Shown: in pieces, positions 19,901-27,122 of the stretch
How positions within the stretch are numbered: position 1 is the stretch's first letter
Layout of the letters: each line of letters begins with the position of its first letter
Origin: Porphyridium purpureum
Lineage: Eukaryota > Rhodophyta > Bangiophyceae > Porphyridiales > Porphyridiaceae
Reading direction: 5' to 3'
Length of the DNA stretch: 64,000 nucleotides
NCBI GenBank assembly: GCA_008690995.1
Contig: VRMN01000001.1
Location: forward strand, 5,580,001 to 5,644,000
Program-made: the position numbers and the translations under genes
The notes under the pieces: model-generated
Databases searched by the model: none
What the model was told of the DNA's origin: nothing
The model's input: only the letters and a program-made list of their open reading frames with translations

Positions 19901-20281
19901 TCGCAAGACGGCAGCCTTGTGCTTTCAGTGCTCGCGGAGAGTTTAGACGATGTCGCAAGTGCCGGCAGTGTGCAAGACAATAACGATGAGAAGCAAGAAA
20001 TTGCCGGGGCATTAGCGGACCCGGCGTATCTTATGGAAGCAAGTGCGCTGTGGGCACAGTTGGAGGCGCGCGCGACTGAAGTCAAGATTTGGCGTGACCA
20101 CGATTCGCCTGGTCTCGAGTGTGGTGATCTATCCGCGTCGAACCGTATGGAGATCGACGCACACGGATCCACGCCAGCGGAGTTTAGGCACGCCCACAGT
20201 GCGGAAGAGGTGACTGGTACAAGGAAGATAGACGTGGACTCGCGAAGCCAGCAGCCCAAAGTCGCACATCCCGTAGTGTAG
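17000..20281 (+). CDS. Large acidic nuclear protein with a bromo-associated histone fold, candidate SPT7-like SAGA subunit
   Basis: This 1093-residue protein has long acidic tracts (DKEEEDDDDRIEEDD; EDDEDEGDDEEEKE) and a basic RRRRSR patch. No catalytic motif was seen. Around residues 791-835, LTRGVVSLMLFHGGFELAE followed by VSSLCEVLGDVIRRIAATLL fits the histone fold found in SPT7, TAF3 and TAF8 (helix, G-F-x-x-A, then V-L-x-D-h-h-x-x-h). Size and acidity favour SPT7, the scaffold of the SAGA coactivator, but the assignment is inference from one domain. No bromodomain is visible. The first ATG (17000) was chosen; 17045 is also possible. Confidence 0.6.
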   Translation: MLRDAGERVGRREREMDGSHAAPGSAARENVTAAELFRRVSRSAWRAESAVGGLWAARDARDEAHLEQAQRLVPPLGQEGDDVCAGWLTADERMQVRRLMDDAAGWQQFMDLPLPGASDVGSLAERQLADVAAAQLEDEGSARLSRSVKVELLCRAIDSEFGALEDWMQSATHTGIDGSPVTSFDDDLPASAFAWLSDASEDKEEEDDDDRIEEDDLSDRMQVDSDYQLPKRRRRSRQQLQNEQQQGYHGEYPFATPPMRFSPFPEFALLDEYTIILNHERNVGKLSAQDDGAAVSGGTNKNQNSPFLLNRASESLEASAAESTDDHEDELSSSRPFVGAAQDLLKGIRSSLPTRRPTKKTKAFEEQLDGVEARLAAGNRTFEQFRDDLQDILTDPKLPNRKKYMGMLEEFQVDHGEHASCDRNHTRNSKQAESDQEQEQEHDMEDDEDEGDDEEEKECTPRKRAREAQSGVVEMTENTKHTNAARKKESRGEARSVDDELIDAMRQISVSTSSSASAKWKRGVFAPHATRLLGFLQDLWTASYVTDAFDHSGKGAAKMNALATQCRARPSSDDVVLVKHAVEFWIRNKRSVSRLHTFTDQLALNEYTSIWNPATPEAAFIGSGAPAFYALFRPQTLAEYATVRAQLERPPRTLASMTADAGMFTSAESQGESGSETGRRGFFDSFQSALHNNARSLRNIYAIRAELYGGSAASGSAGKCDFSCDGERYGEDRTSRANEPLVVSLAHAKNPELVFDPSIVSQLVGSGSGTGLDAGSNSKSGMPLLSSERASVLTRGVVSLMLFHGGFELAESRCVSSLCEVLGDVIRRIAATLLLKMEDRKDPHALAFLHPRRRALFDEEVQSDAVLRAIVSAAGFRGGFSSLVQYQLNTIPHHAKALWEIGESLAVTRRKYEKHLAIDQRPAGGGHKLRLSSDHAMGVAVPGEQVCFDSSAPGPDELFDVFRMFGVSQDGSLVLSVLAESLDDVASAGSVQDNNDEKQEIAGALADPAYLMEASALWAQLEARATEVKIWRDHDSPGLECGDLSASNRMEIDAHGSTPAEFRHAHSAEEVTGTRKIDVDSRSQQPKVAHPVV

Positions 20282-20548
20282 TTGAATCGAGCGTGCGGCA
20301 GATGCTCCAAGCCTGGCACCGTTGCTGCTCGACAAGTCTCTTTTCGAGCCGATGCTGTTGCACGTCCGCGCTAACGACTGCACCACACATTTTGGTCTGG
20401 AGCTTTTAATAGAACACGTATTGATTTTAAGCGAGGCAAACCAGAGGGATGCGTGATGCGTGATGAACCAAATAAATGAGAACGGGAACGCCTTCAGCAC
20501 GCTTCGAGCATGCGAAGACGAATTTAAGCGCGTTGAGGATTCTCCAGA
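20282..20548. other. Convergent 3' gap, SPT7-like / ATP synthase gamma
   Basis: These 267 bp lie between two stop codons. AATAAA occurs at 20471-20476 on the plus strand, a possible poly(A) signal. There is no gene and no GTACAGT word. Confidence 0.35.
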
Positions 20549-21730
20549 TTACTTGAGCGCTTCAGAGCCAGCCACGATTTCACCCAGCTCTTGAGTGATA
20601 TTTGCTTGCCTCTGTCGATTATAGTTGAGCGTGAGTTTGCCCAACATGTCGCGCGCGTTTCTGCTAGCGTTATCCATGGCGCTCATACGGGCTGCCTGCT
20701 CACTGGTACCATTCTCGAGGCAGGCTGCATACAGCTGCGACGCAAGCTTGAGCTCGAAAAGGTCGACAAGCACCTCCTCGCTGTTCACTTCTGCCTCGAA
20801 CTCATACTTGTCAAACACCTCGGCGTGGCTCGTCATGAATTCCAGGCCGGGCACCACGCCGGCGGTAACTTCCTGCGAGATGACGGAGCGGAACTTGTTG
20901 TACACGATCGTGATTCGGTTATATTCGTCTTTCATGATTTCCTCCGCGATCACGCTTGCCTGATCAAACGTGATCGGCGCCCTGAATACATCCTTGAAGC
21001 TTGTGATGATGTGGTTCCCCGCACGGCGCGTGAGCGCGTCGCGGCCCTTGTCTCCGACGAGCAAGATCTTGAGGCCTTCATGCTGCCCTTTGGCGTCGAT
21101 CTGCTTCATGACCATTTTGACGACGTTTCCGTTCACGCCGCCGCACAGCCCGCGGTCCGAGTTGACCGCGACGAGCAGCTCCTTTGGCTTTTCGGCGCCG
21201 TCCGAGGCGGGCGGGACCTCGAGCGCATTCATTCCCGAGAAGAACGTGTCCATTCCCACGCCGAACGGGCGGGCCTTTTCCTGCACGCGCTGCACGCCCT
21301 TGAGCTTTGCGGCGGCGACCATCTTCATGGCCTTTGTGATCTTTCCGATCGAGTTGACGGAGCGCATGCGGTTGCGCACGATCTTGAGGTTTGCGAAGCG
21401 CACGAGCGTCGTGGGAACTCCCCGCGCCAGCGCGGCGCCCTGCTGCTCATGGAGCGCGGCGCCGACGCGCTCCAACTCCACGGCTGACTCGCGCTCATCG
21501 CCACTGCCTGCACACGCCGCAGTGATCCCCGCGCCGGCGCCGCCGCGCGAAACAAACATCCTTCCGCCCCACCCCATTGTCGCCGCAGTTGCGCGCACTC
21601 CACCCCACCCCCCAGCGACACCCACCACGCGCGCCGATTCGCTCCCTGTCGACCGACCTGCACGTCTTCCCCCGCCTTCTCTCGGCCCAGAATTTTGTGT
21701 GCTCGCCCGCTGCGCCTTCAACCGCACCAT
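20549..21730 (-). CDS. ATP3: Mitochondrial ATP synthase F1 gamma subunit
   Basis: This is the central rotor shaft of F1-ATPase. The conserved ends are both present: RMRSVNSIGKITKAMKMVAAAK at the N-terminal helix and MDNASRNARDML, then LNYNRQRQANITQELGEI at the C-terminal helix. SDRGLCGGVNGN is the gamma signature. FNKFRSVIS-like text (YNKFRSVISQEV) and the absence of the regulatory Cys insert of plastid gamma point to the mitochondrial form. The ATG at 21730 gives 393 residues with a leader of about 120 residues, long for this family. ATG 21577 (MGWGGRMFVSRGGAGAG) would leave a more typical presequence. Confidence 0.93.
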   Translation of the reverse strand: MVRLKAQRASTQNSGPREGGGRRAGRSTGSESARVVGVAGGWGGVRATAATMGWGGRMFVSRGGAGAGITAACAGSGDERESAVELERVGAALHEQQGAALARGVPTTLVRFANLKIVRNRMRSVNSIGKITKAMKMVAAAKLKGVQRVQEKARPFGVGMDTFFSGMNALEVPPASDGAEKPKELLVAVNSDRGLCGGVNGNVVKMVMKQIDAKGQHEGLKILLVGDKGRDALTRRAGNHIITSFKDVFRAPITFDQASVIAEEIMKDEYNRITIVYNKFRSVISQEVTAGVVPGLEFMTSHAEVFDKYEFEAEVNSEEVLVDLFELKLASQLYAACLENGTSEQAARMSAMDNASRNARDMLGKLTLNYNRQRQANITQELGEIVAGSEALK

Positions 21731-21897
21731 CTCGAACACTGTACTCACTGTACTAGATCAACTCGGTTTATTCACTCGCTCGCTGGTTCTACAAGTGGTG
21801 AAGGGGCGGGACTCTCTTGTTTTCTTCTCTCTCTTCCCGTCGCGGCCTGACCGCATGACTACAGCCTGGCCGCGTGCGCATGCAGACGAGCCGCGGC
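21731..21897 (-). promoter_or_regulatory. Promoter of ATP synthase gamma with paired GTACAGT words close to the ATG
   Basis: Read on the minus strand, GTACAGTG occurs twice in a row as AGTACAGTGAGTACAGTG. The plus-strand copies of ACTGTAC are at 21747-21753 and 21738-21744, and end only 8 bases before the first ATG. The copies are spaced 9 bp apart. The closeness to the start suggests that the word lies at or near the transcription start (inference). Confidence 0.45.
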
Positions 21898-23391
21898 TCA
21901 CGCTTCGAGCACGTCCAGCAAGCTGGTCAGCGGCGTGCTCTTGTCGGCCAGGAGCTGCGTGAGCTTCGCCTCGTCCACGGCCTTGGGGAAGCCCTTTGCC
22001 GCCGCTTTGAGGCGCTTCACCTCGTCGTCCGCCGCGCTCTCGGCAAACGCGCCCATGACCTTGCCGCCTTCCAGCCACACGGCAAAGATCTGCGGCGCAC
22101 CAGAGCCGCCCACAACGCACTCGCCCACGTTGTCGCCGTAGAACACCCACGACAGGTCAAACACGCGCGAGTAAAAGAACGGCAGATAGTCGTACTCGGC
22201 GTCCGACTTGCCCATGGCTGCCTTGACCGCCTGCGCGGCGGACTGGCGCGCGTGCTCCACGTGCTCCATGCGGGTGCGCTTGCCCGCAAACTGCTTCACG
22301 CCAAACGACGCAATGTCGCCCACCGCATACACTCCGGGTACCGAGCTCTGCATGTTGCCGTCGACCTTGACGCCGCCGTTCTCCATCTCGAGCTGATCAC
22401 CCACAAGCTGCGTATTGGGCCTCGCGCCCACGCCCACCACCACCATGTCGGCGCTGATCTCTTCCTTGGTGTCGTCCTTGCACACCAGGATGCCGCGCAC
22501 GCCCTTGTTCTCTGCGTCCGGCAAGAACGCGGAGCACAGACGGCCATTCTTCAGCAGCTCGATACCTTTGCTCTGATAGAATTTCTCATAGTACTGCGCA
22601 AGCGCCGGCGTGAAGAGGCGCGGCATCACGTGTTCTTCTGGGAACACAAGCTTCACTTTCAGGCCCATCAGCTGCGCGGCGGCGCCGACTTCCATGCCAA
22701 TGTAGCCGCCGCCCACCACGACGACGGTCTTGCCTGCATTTGCTTTGAGCGCCTCTGCGAGCTTCAGTGCGTCCGCGTTCTCACGCAGGTAGAAGATGCC
22801 GTTCAGATCGGCACCATCCAGCTTGGTCAGGAAGATGGGCGAGGCGCCCGTCGCGAGTATGACATTCTCGGCCGAGATGCTCTTGCCGTCCTTTGTCTCG
22901 ATGGTCTTTGTCCCTGCGGTCAGATTCGCCTTGGCGACCTCTGTGTTCAACATCAGATCGATGCCGTGTTCCGCGTACCACTCGGGCTGCTGCCGCTCGC
23001 CGCCTCCGCCGACGCACGTGTGGAAGCCCGGCAGCCGCACGTCCTTGAACAAGAACGCCTTGGAGAGTGCCGGGCGCTCGTACGGCGCGACCTCCTCGCG
23101 CGACACAATGCAGACCTCATTCTTGCCGACGCCCTGCTTCACAAACTCCCACGCGGCGTAGCCCGCGGCGTTTCCGCCGCCGATCACGACGTACTTGTAC
23201 GATCCGTCGGCGCCCATGGTGGTGACCACGCCCCGCCGCACTCTGCCCCAACTGCCTTGTCGCGCGCTCGCGCTGAACACGGATGCGTGCGTCGGTGTCG
23301 CCAAGAATCCGCAGCGTCGAACGCCAGAGAACCCGCCCGCTCCAGATGCGCAGGCCGATCCACTTCCTACAAAAGCCGCAACTGCACCCAT
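21898..23391 (-). CDS. Monodehydroascorbate reductase, plastid-targeted
   Basis: This 497-residue flavoprotein reduces the monodehydroascorbate radical with NAD(P)H in the ascorbate-glutathione cycle. After a transit peptide (MGAVAAFVGSGSACASGAGG) come the FAD-binding motif VVIGGGNAAGYAA near residue 67, APYERPALSKA, the NAD-binding motif VVVGGGYIGME near residue 225, and VYAVGDIA, the second FAD motif. VGARPN is typical of MDHAR. The C-terminus is standard length. The frame stays open upstream through a 10-bp tandem repeat because the repeat has no stop in that frame, but the transit peptide fixes the ATG at 23391. Confidence 0.93.
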   Translation of the reverse strand: MGAVAAFVGSGSACASGAGGFSGVRRCGFLATPTHASVFSASARQGSWGRVRRGVVTTMGADGSYKYVVIGGGNAAGYAAWEFVKQGVGKNEVCIVSREEVAPYERPALSKAFLFKDVRLPGFHTCVGGGGERQQPEWYAEHGIDLMLNTEVAKANLTAGTKTIETKDGKSISAENVILATGASPIFLTKLDGADLNGIFYLRENADALKLAEALKANAGKTVVVVGGGYIGMEVGAAAQLMGLKVKLVFPEEHVMPRLFTPALAQYYEKFYQSKGIELLKNGRLCSAFLPDAENKGVRGILVCKDDTKEEISADMVVVGVGARPNTQLVGDQLEMENGGVKVDGNMQSSVPGVYAVGDIASFGVKQFAGKRTRMEHVEHARQSAAQAVKAAMGKSDAEYDYLPFFYSRVFDLSWVFYGDNVGECVVGGSGAPQIFAVWLEGGKVMGAFAESAADDEVKRLKAAAKGFPKAVDEAKLTQLLADKSTPLTSLLDVLEA

Positions 23392-23590
23392 ACAAAACCA
23401 CGACTCCTTCACAACCTCTCTTTCTTCTCTCGCCTTTTCTCTCTGCGTCTCCGTCTCCTCGTTCTCCCACTTCCCATCTGCATCGGCAACGACCTGGAAA
23501 TCGGTTGCGCCGCCTCCAGCTCCTCGTTCCACCGGGAATGAGGAGAAAAGATGACAAACGAATGGCACTCTCCAACACACAACAAACAGA

Positions 23591-23684
23591 ACAGCGGAGT
23601 ACAGCGGAGTACAGCGGAGTACAGCGGAGTACAGCGGAGTACAGCGGAGTACAGCGGAGTACAGCGGAGTACAGCGGAGTACAG
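23591..23684. repeat. Tandem array of nine 10-bp units ACAGCGGAGT
   Basis: Nine exact head-to-tail copies of ACAGCGGAGT occupy 23591-23680, followed by ACAG. Shifted by three, the unit contains GTACAG, and the last junction (23679-23685) reads exactly GTACAGT. The period of 10 bp is close to one DNA helical turn, so all copies face the same side of the helix. The array lies about 200 bp upstream of the monodehydroascorbate reductase ATG. There is no spacer sequence, so it is not CRISPR. Confidence 0.95.
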
Positions 23685-24106
23685 TGATGAAGTTTGTGAG
23701 TCCCTGCGAGGTTGGTGGGGGGAGTCGTGGATGGCACGTGCGGTGTGTCCCACGTGTGGAAGTGTATGAGATGGTGCGGCTGCACATCGATGCAGTGGTG
23801 GTAGGTCGGAGAGGCGTGTGCTCAGAGCTGAATGGTCACAATGGTTCTTCCGTCGCTCGGCACGTACGCGCTCGATTGCGGCGGCTGCAGGTGATTGGGT
23901 CACTCCGGCAGAGGATGGTCGTGGTGGCGTCGTGCATATGCACACTACCTCTGGGTGTCGCGTGAGATGATCGTTCCTGACTGTCAGAATACCGCCCATT
24001 CTGGCGGCATTTTGGTCCGCCCGACGTATCGGGGTTAAGGCCTCGGATACAAGCTGGCCGCCTCGCACAGTCAATCTTCTGTATGTAAGCCTGCTACTGC
24101 GGCAGC

Positions 24107-24247
24107 ATGGCCACGAACACTGGCGCAGATTTCACCCGCGAGGAGGGCCACGTGGACGCGCAAGCATCTCTGGACATAGCCTCATCTGCGCAGCGTTTGC
24201 AAGACCTCGGGGTTCTATTTCTACGGCGAGGAGTACCTGGACAGTGA
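24107..24247 (+). CDS. Possible micro-ORF of 46 codons
   Basis: The ORF begins MATNTGADFTREEGH and ends FLRRGVPGQ. It has an acidic start and an amphipathic helix (DAQASLDIASSAQRLQDLG). No family recognised. It lies in a 1.2-kb gap, 500 bp upstream of the next gene. Chance occurrence is quite possible; the balanced amino-acid composition is the only support. A GTAAG at 24084-24088 could be a splice donor for an upstream exon, but no acceptor was matched. Confidence 0.22.
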   Translation: MATNTGADFTREEGHVDAQASLDIASSAQRLQDLGVLFLRRGVPGQ

Positions 24248-24617
24248 AATACCTCACGAGGCCGCCAAATGCGGCCTCTCGCACCAGCACCCACGCTCCA
24301 TTCGCCAGATTCAGTCACCAATGTCTGCGACATGTTCGCAGGATAAACGCGAGGCACGAATGTTGGTTGCGAAGGTACAGCGCAATCTCCACGCGCACTG
24401 TACCCTCGTTTTAGGCGACGCGGCATGTGCGAACAGTGCTTATCAAAATAGACCCGTTTTACTATAGGATTCGACGTTTCGAAGCGCGCTTGCACGCCGC
24501 GGCGGCAGGGCTGATGCGAGCTGCGGCGGTGAGGGCGCATTTGGAGGAGGAAGAGTGAGAGCGTCGAAGCAGTTGGTTAGAGCAAGTTTCGACACAGTCG
24601 ACGATATAGGCATAGCC

Positions 24618-24890
24618 ATGGCGTTTGTCAACGTGGGAGCGGCGAGCAGTTTGTTCGTGGAGCGCGGAAGCGCGAGTGTGTGCTCTACCGCGCGCGTGTC
24701 CGCCGGTCCGGCGCCGCTGCAGATGGCGCATCACGTCCAGTTCAAGAACATCAAGAAGGCGAACCATCGCCGGCCAAAGAAGCACCGTTTGTCGGACATC
24801 AACCGTGCACCGGTCAAGTACAGCACGGACGCGCTTCGTGACACCGAGGGCCTGCCGCCGGTGATGACCATCGTGCCGAAGCAGCAGTAG
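24618..24890 (+). CDS. Small plastid protein, resembles plastid-specific ribosomal proteins PSRP5/6
   Basis: This 90-residue protein begins with the transit-like MAFVNVGAASSLFVERG. A basic mature part follows: NIKKANHRRPKKHRLSDINR, then APVKYSTDALRDTEGLPP. The pattern K-K-x-x-x-H-x-x-x-R-P-K-K-x-x-x-x-D-x-x-R-x-P-x-x-Y resembles the small basic PSRP5/PSRP6 proteins of the chloroplast 50S subunit. The match is from memory of the pattern only, so the assignment is tentative. Plastid targeting is better supported than ribosome binding. Confidence 0.7.
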   Translation: MAFVNVGAASSLFVERGSASVCSTARVSAGPAPLQMAHHVQFKNIKKANHRRPKKHRLSDINRAPVKYSTDALRDTEGLPPVMTIVPKQQ

Positions 24891-25176
24891 AATGATACCG
24901 CGTGCATGCGTCACGTCGCGCGCGTCGAAAGAGGTCGCACCAGCTTTTGATGCTCAAGCATGATATAAAGAGTCTTCGTTTAGAATAGAGCTGCCGAGTC
25001 CTGAGAACTTCCACACCTGTCATTTCCTGTCTCGGCCGATTCGTCGACGCTCCTCAGCGACAGGGCTCGAATGTGAAACGGGCCTCGAGAGCCGGTTTCT
25101 CCGTTGCAGAGAGCGAAAGAGAGGAGAGAGAAGACAAGAGCGAGGCAACAAGCTGGTCTTGAGGAAAGCGTCGAGC

Positions 25177-25770
25177 ATGCGAGACACCCAGCAGCAACCG
25201 GAGCATGTGCCTTGGCTCGCGTTCGCGGGGCCCTGTGCGTTTGTGCCGTGGCGTCGTGCGCAAGTGAGAGCTGCGAAAGCACCCGCGGACGGACGAGGCT
25301 TTCTGGTCGGCGCCCGGCGTCGGGTTGCGGCAGCGCCGACCGCCGTAGTGGAGTTTTTCGAGTCCGGCAAGCAATTGGCGGTGGACATTTTGGGTTCGCC
25401 GCAGGTGTACCCGACAATCATGCAGATAGGCTCGGCATTTGCCGGTGGCACGGTGGGCGTGATGGGGACGCTCATAGCACTCGAGTGGGCCAAGATTGAT
25501 ACATTGGAGCGCCAACAGTGCTCGTATTGCCGGGGCACGGGCAAGCTTATCTGCGGCTCGTGTTGTGGGCTGCGTGTGATGCCAGACGCCCAGACTGGGC
25601 AGCGGGATTGCGACAATTGCTCTGGACAGGGCGGCGTCGAGTGCATGCATTGCGAGGGATCTGGTCGCCTGCTGCCCATTCGATATGAGCGTGCCCTGCG
25701 CGCTCAATATCGAGAAGACTGGGCCCGTGGTAACTTTGACGGCGATTTTTTCGACAACCCCAAAATGTGA
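25177..25770 (+). CDS. ORANGE-like plastid membrane protein with DnaJ-type zinc finger
   Basis: This 197-residue protein carries a transit peptide with A-F and F-V-P elements. One or two membrane helices follow near residues 80-105 (GSAFAGGTVGVMGTLIALEW). Then come four C-x-x-C pairs: CSYCRGTG, CGSCCGLR, CDNCSGQG and CMHCEGSG. This is the DnaJ-like zinc finger without a J domain, as in ORANGE (carotenoid biosynthesis/plastid differentiation), BSD2 and LQY1. The membrane helix placed before the finger favours ORANGE-like. Pair 2 is degenerate. TATAAAG at 24964-24970 may be its TATA box. The ATG at 25177 is preferred over an upstream TTG. Confidence 0.82.
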   Translation: MRDTQQQPEHVPWLAFAGPCAFVPWRRAQVRAAKAPADGRGFLVGARRRVAAAPTAVVEFFESGKQLAVDILGSPQVYPTIMQIGSAFAGGTVGVMGTLIALEWAKIDTLERQQCSYCRGTGKLICGSCCGLRVMPDAQTGQRDCDNCSGQGGVECMHCEGSGRLLPIRYERALRAQYREDWARGNFDGDFFDNPKM

Positions 25771-25937
25771 AATTGCCGGGTGACGGCTTCACTGAATAAG
25801 ACACGGGCCGCGGTGCTACCCGGACTGCACGGGCCATGCTGTACGCGAATCTAGGCTTGCAAGTTACCGAGATACAAGGCGTAGTACACAAGGCGTAAAC
25901 CCCTTCTTCCTCTATTTAATTCTCACGGTTCAACAAA
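25771..25937. other. Convergent 3' gap, ORANGE-like / FLAP1-like
   Basis: These 167 bp separate two stop codons. The stretch is moderately AT-rich near 25910-25925, with no gene and no exact GTACAGT word. Confidence 0.35.
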
Positions 25938-27122
25938 TTACAGACGCTTCAGCTCAGGATGGTCTCGCAGCATCTGCTCGCGCGAAAGGGTCTCGTTCTG
26001 CCCAGCCGGCGCCCAAATGAGCTCCACGGCCTGCAAGTCTTCCACGCTCACAGAGCCGAGCGCCATGAGAGTCTTCTGCACGTCCTCCGCCGAGTTGCAC
26101 TGCGACGGAGCCGTCTTGAGTGCCGGTCCGGTCGCTGCCACAATCAGAGTGAGCACAATGTACTCAGCCGGGCCGTCCATGAGACCTGGCTTGACCGAGG
26201 ATTCTTGTCGTCGCTGGATCCCCTTCACGTTCGTCATTGCCTCCTCCCTCAATTTGCTGCGCTCCGACATGGAAATTCGCTCAAACTCAGAACGCACCTG
26301 CGACAGACGCGTCCTGGAGCCGGCGTTTTCTGCACAGCCATAGACCCAGAAATCCGGGTGCCGAACAAGCGTGAGGACCGTGTCCTGGAGTACCGAGTGG
26401 AGGCCGCGCACCGAGCTGGTCTCTGCGTACTGCGCCAGCTTCTCGAGGTCTTGCTTGAGCGTCGAGGCGGATGCAAGGAGACCAACCTTGAGCATTGTGA
26501 GGTTCGTCTCCGGGTCGTACGCCTCCTCGAGCTCAGCTTCCTCACGGCTACTGGCGATGCTGCGCACTAGCAGCGACGCCGCAAACCCGAAGAAAAGAAG
26601 GCCACCAAATCCGCCACCCAGGCCCAGCGGGGTGTAAACCGGGAAGAACATGCTCCCGCCAAACGGCGAGAATCCAAAGGGCGAGACTGGCACGACCGGT
26701 GCGATGCCGTATCCGCCGCCATACCCACCTCCCGAAGGCGGCGAGTACGACCTCGACGGCGCCGGGGCAGAGCGGAAACTCGAGCCGCCCACTCGGCCAC
26801 CAGACGACTGCGCGGCGAACGCCGGATCCACAGACGAGAAGACCAGCGCCGCTGCCACGGCCATCGCGGCTGCCGAGGCGCGAAGCCAAACCTTCCACTG
26901 CGGCTCGTTCCTGCGCACCGCGTTGCTGCCCGGCGCGCGCACCGCCAGCTCGGCGGCCTCTTGCTTCTCCACATGGTCACCCCCAACCATGCTCAGTCGC
27001 ACCGCGCGCTTGCGCGCACCCACAGCGAGTGACGGCGCGAACCCCACACATGCGGCGTTCGCGCGGATACCCACCGGGACGCCGCCAAACCCGCTCACCC
27101 CCGCTCCACCAACAAACGCCAT
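25938..27122 (-). CDS. DUF1517 / FLAP1-like plastid membrane protein
   Basis: This 394-residue protein starts MAFVGGAGVSGFGGVP. A second hydrophobic segment ending DPAFAAQSSGGRVGG looks like a thylakoid/lumen signal. A low-complexity Gly/Ser/Pro region (SYSPPSGGGYGGGYG) leads to a membrane helix (GGLLFFGFAASLLVRSI) and the DUF1517 domain, with LKVGLLASASTLKQDLEKLA, LLRHPDFWVYG-like text (LVRHPDFWVYG) and YIVLTLIVAATG. FLAP1 (fluctuating-light acclimation protein 1) adjusts photosynthetic electron flow and energy quenching at thylakoid/envelope membranes. The ATG at 27122-27120 is unambiguous. Confidence 0.9.
   Translation of the reverse strand: MAFVGGAGVSGFGGVPVGIRANAACVGFAPSLAVGARKRAVRLSMVGGDHVEKQEAAELAVRAPGSNAVRRNEPQWKVWLRASAAAMAVAAALVFSSVDPAFAAQSSGGRVGGSSFRSAPAPSRSYSPPSGGGYGGGYGIAPVVPVSPFGFSPFGGSMFFPVYTPLGLGGGFGGLLFFGFAASLLVRSIASSREEAELEEAYDPETNLTMLKVGLLASASTLKQDLEKLAQYAETSSVRGLHSVLQDTVLTLVRHPDFWVYGCAENAGSRTRLSQVRSEFERISMSERSKLREEAMTNVKGIQRRQESSVKPGLMDGPAEYIVLTLIVAATGPALKTAPSQCNSAEDVQKTLMALGSVSVEDLQAVELIWAPAGQNETLSREQMLRDHPELKRL

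Larger units (their letters stand above)
23392..24617. promoter_or_regulatory. Divergent gap MDHAR / small plastid ribosomal-type gene
   Basis: These 1.2 kb contain the tandem array (23591-23684), a GTACAGC at about 24375-24381 and ACTGTAC at 24397-24403. Apart from a 46-codon ORF at 24107, I see no gene. Long ORFs on either strand here are low-information and lack family features. Confidence 0.4.

Noticed and set aside
23591-23684. CRISPR-like repeat
   Set aside because: The repeats are directly adjacent 10-mers with no spacers, in a eukaryotic genome; this is a tandem array.
23392-23787. Upstream extension of the monodehydroascorbate reductase frame through the tandem array
   Set aside because: The extension encodes a repeated peptide only because the repeat lacks stops in that frame; the transit peptide fixes the ATG at 23391.
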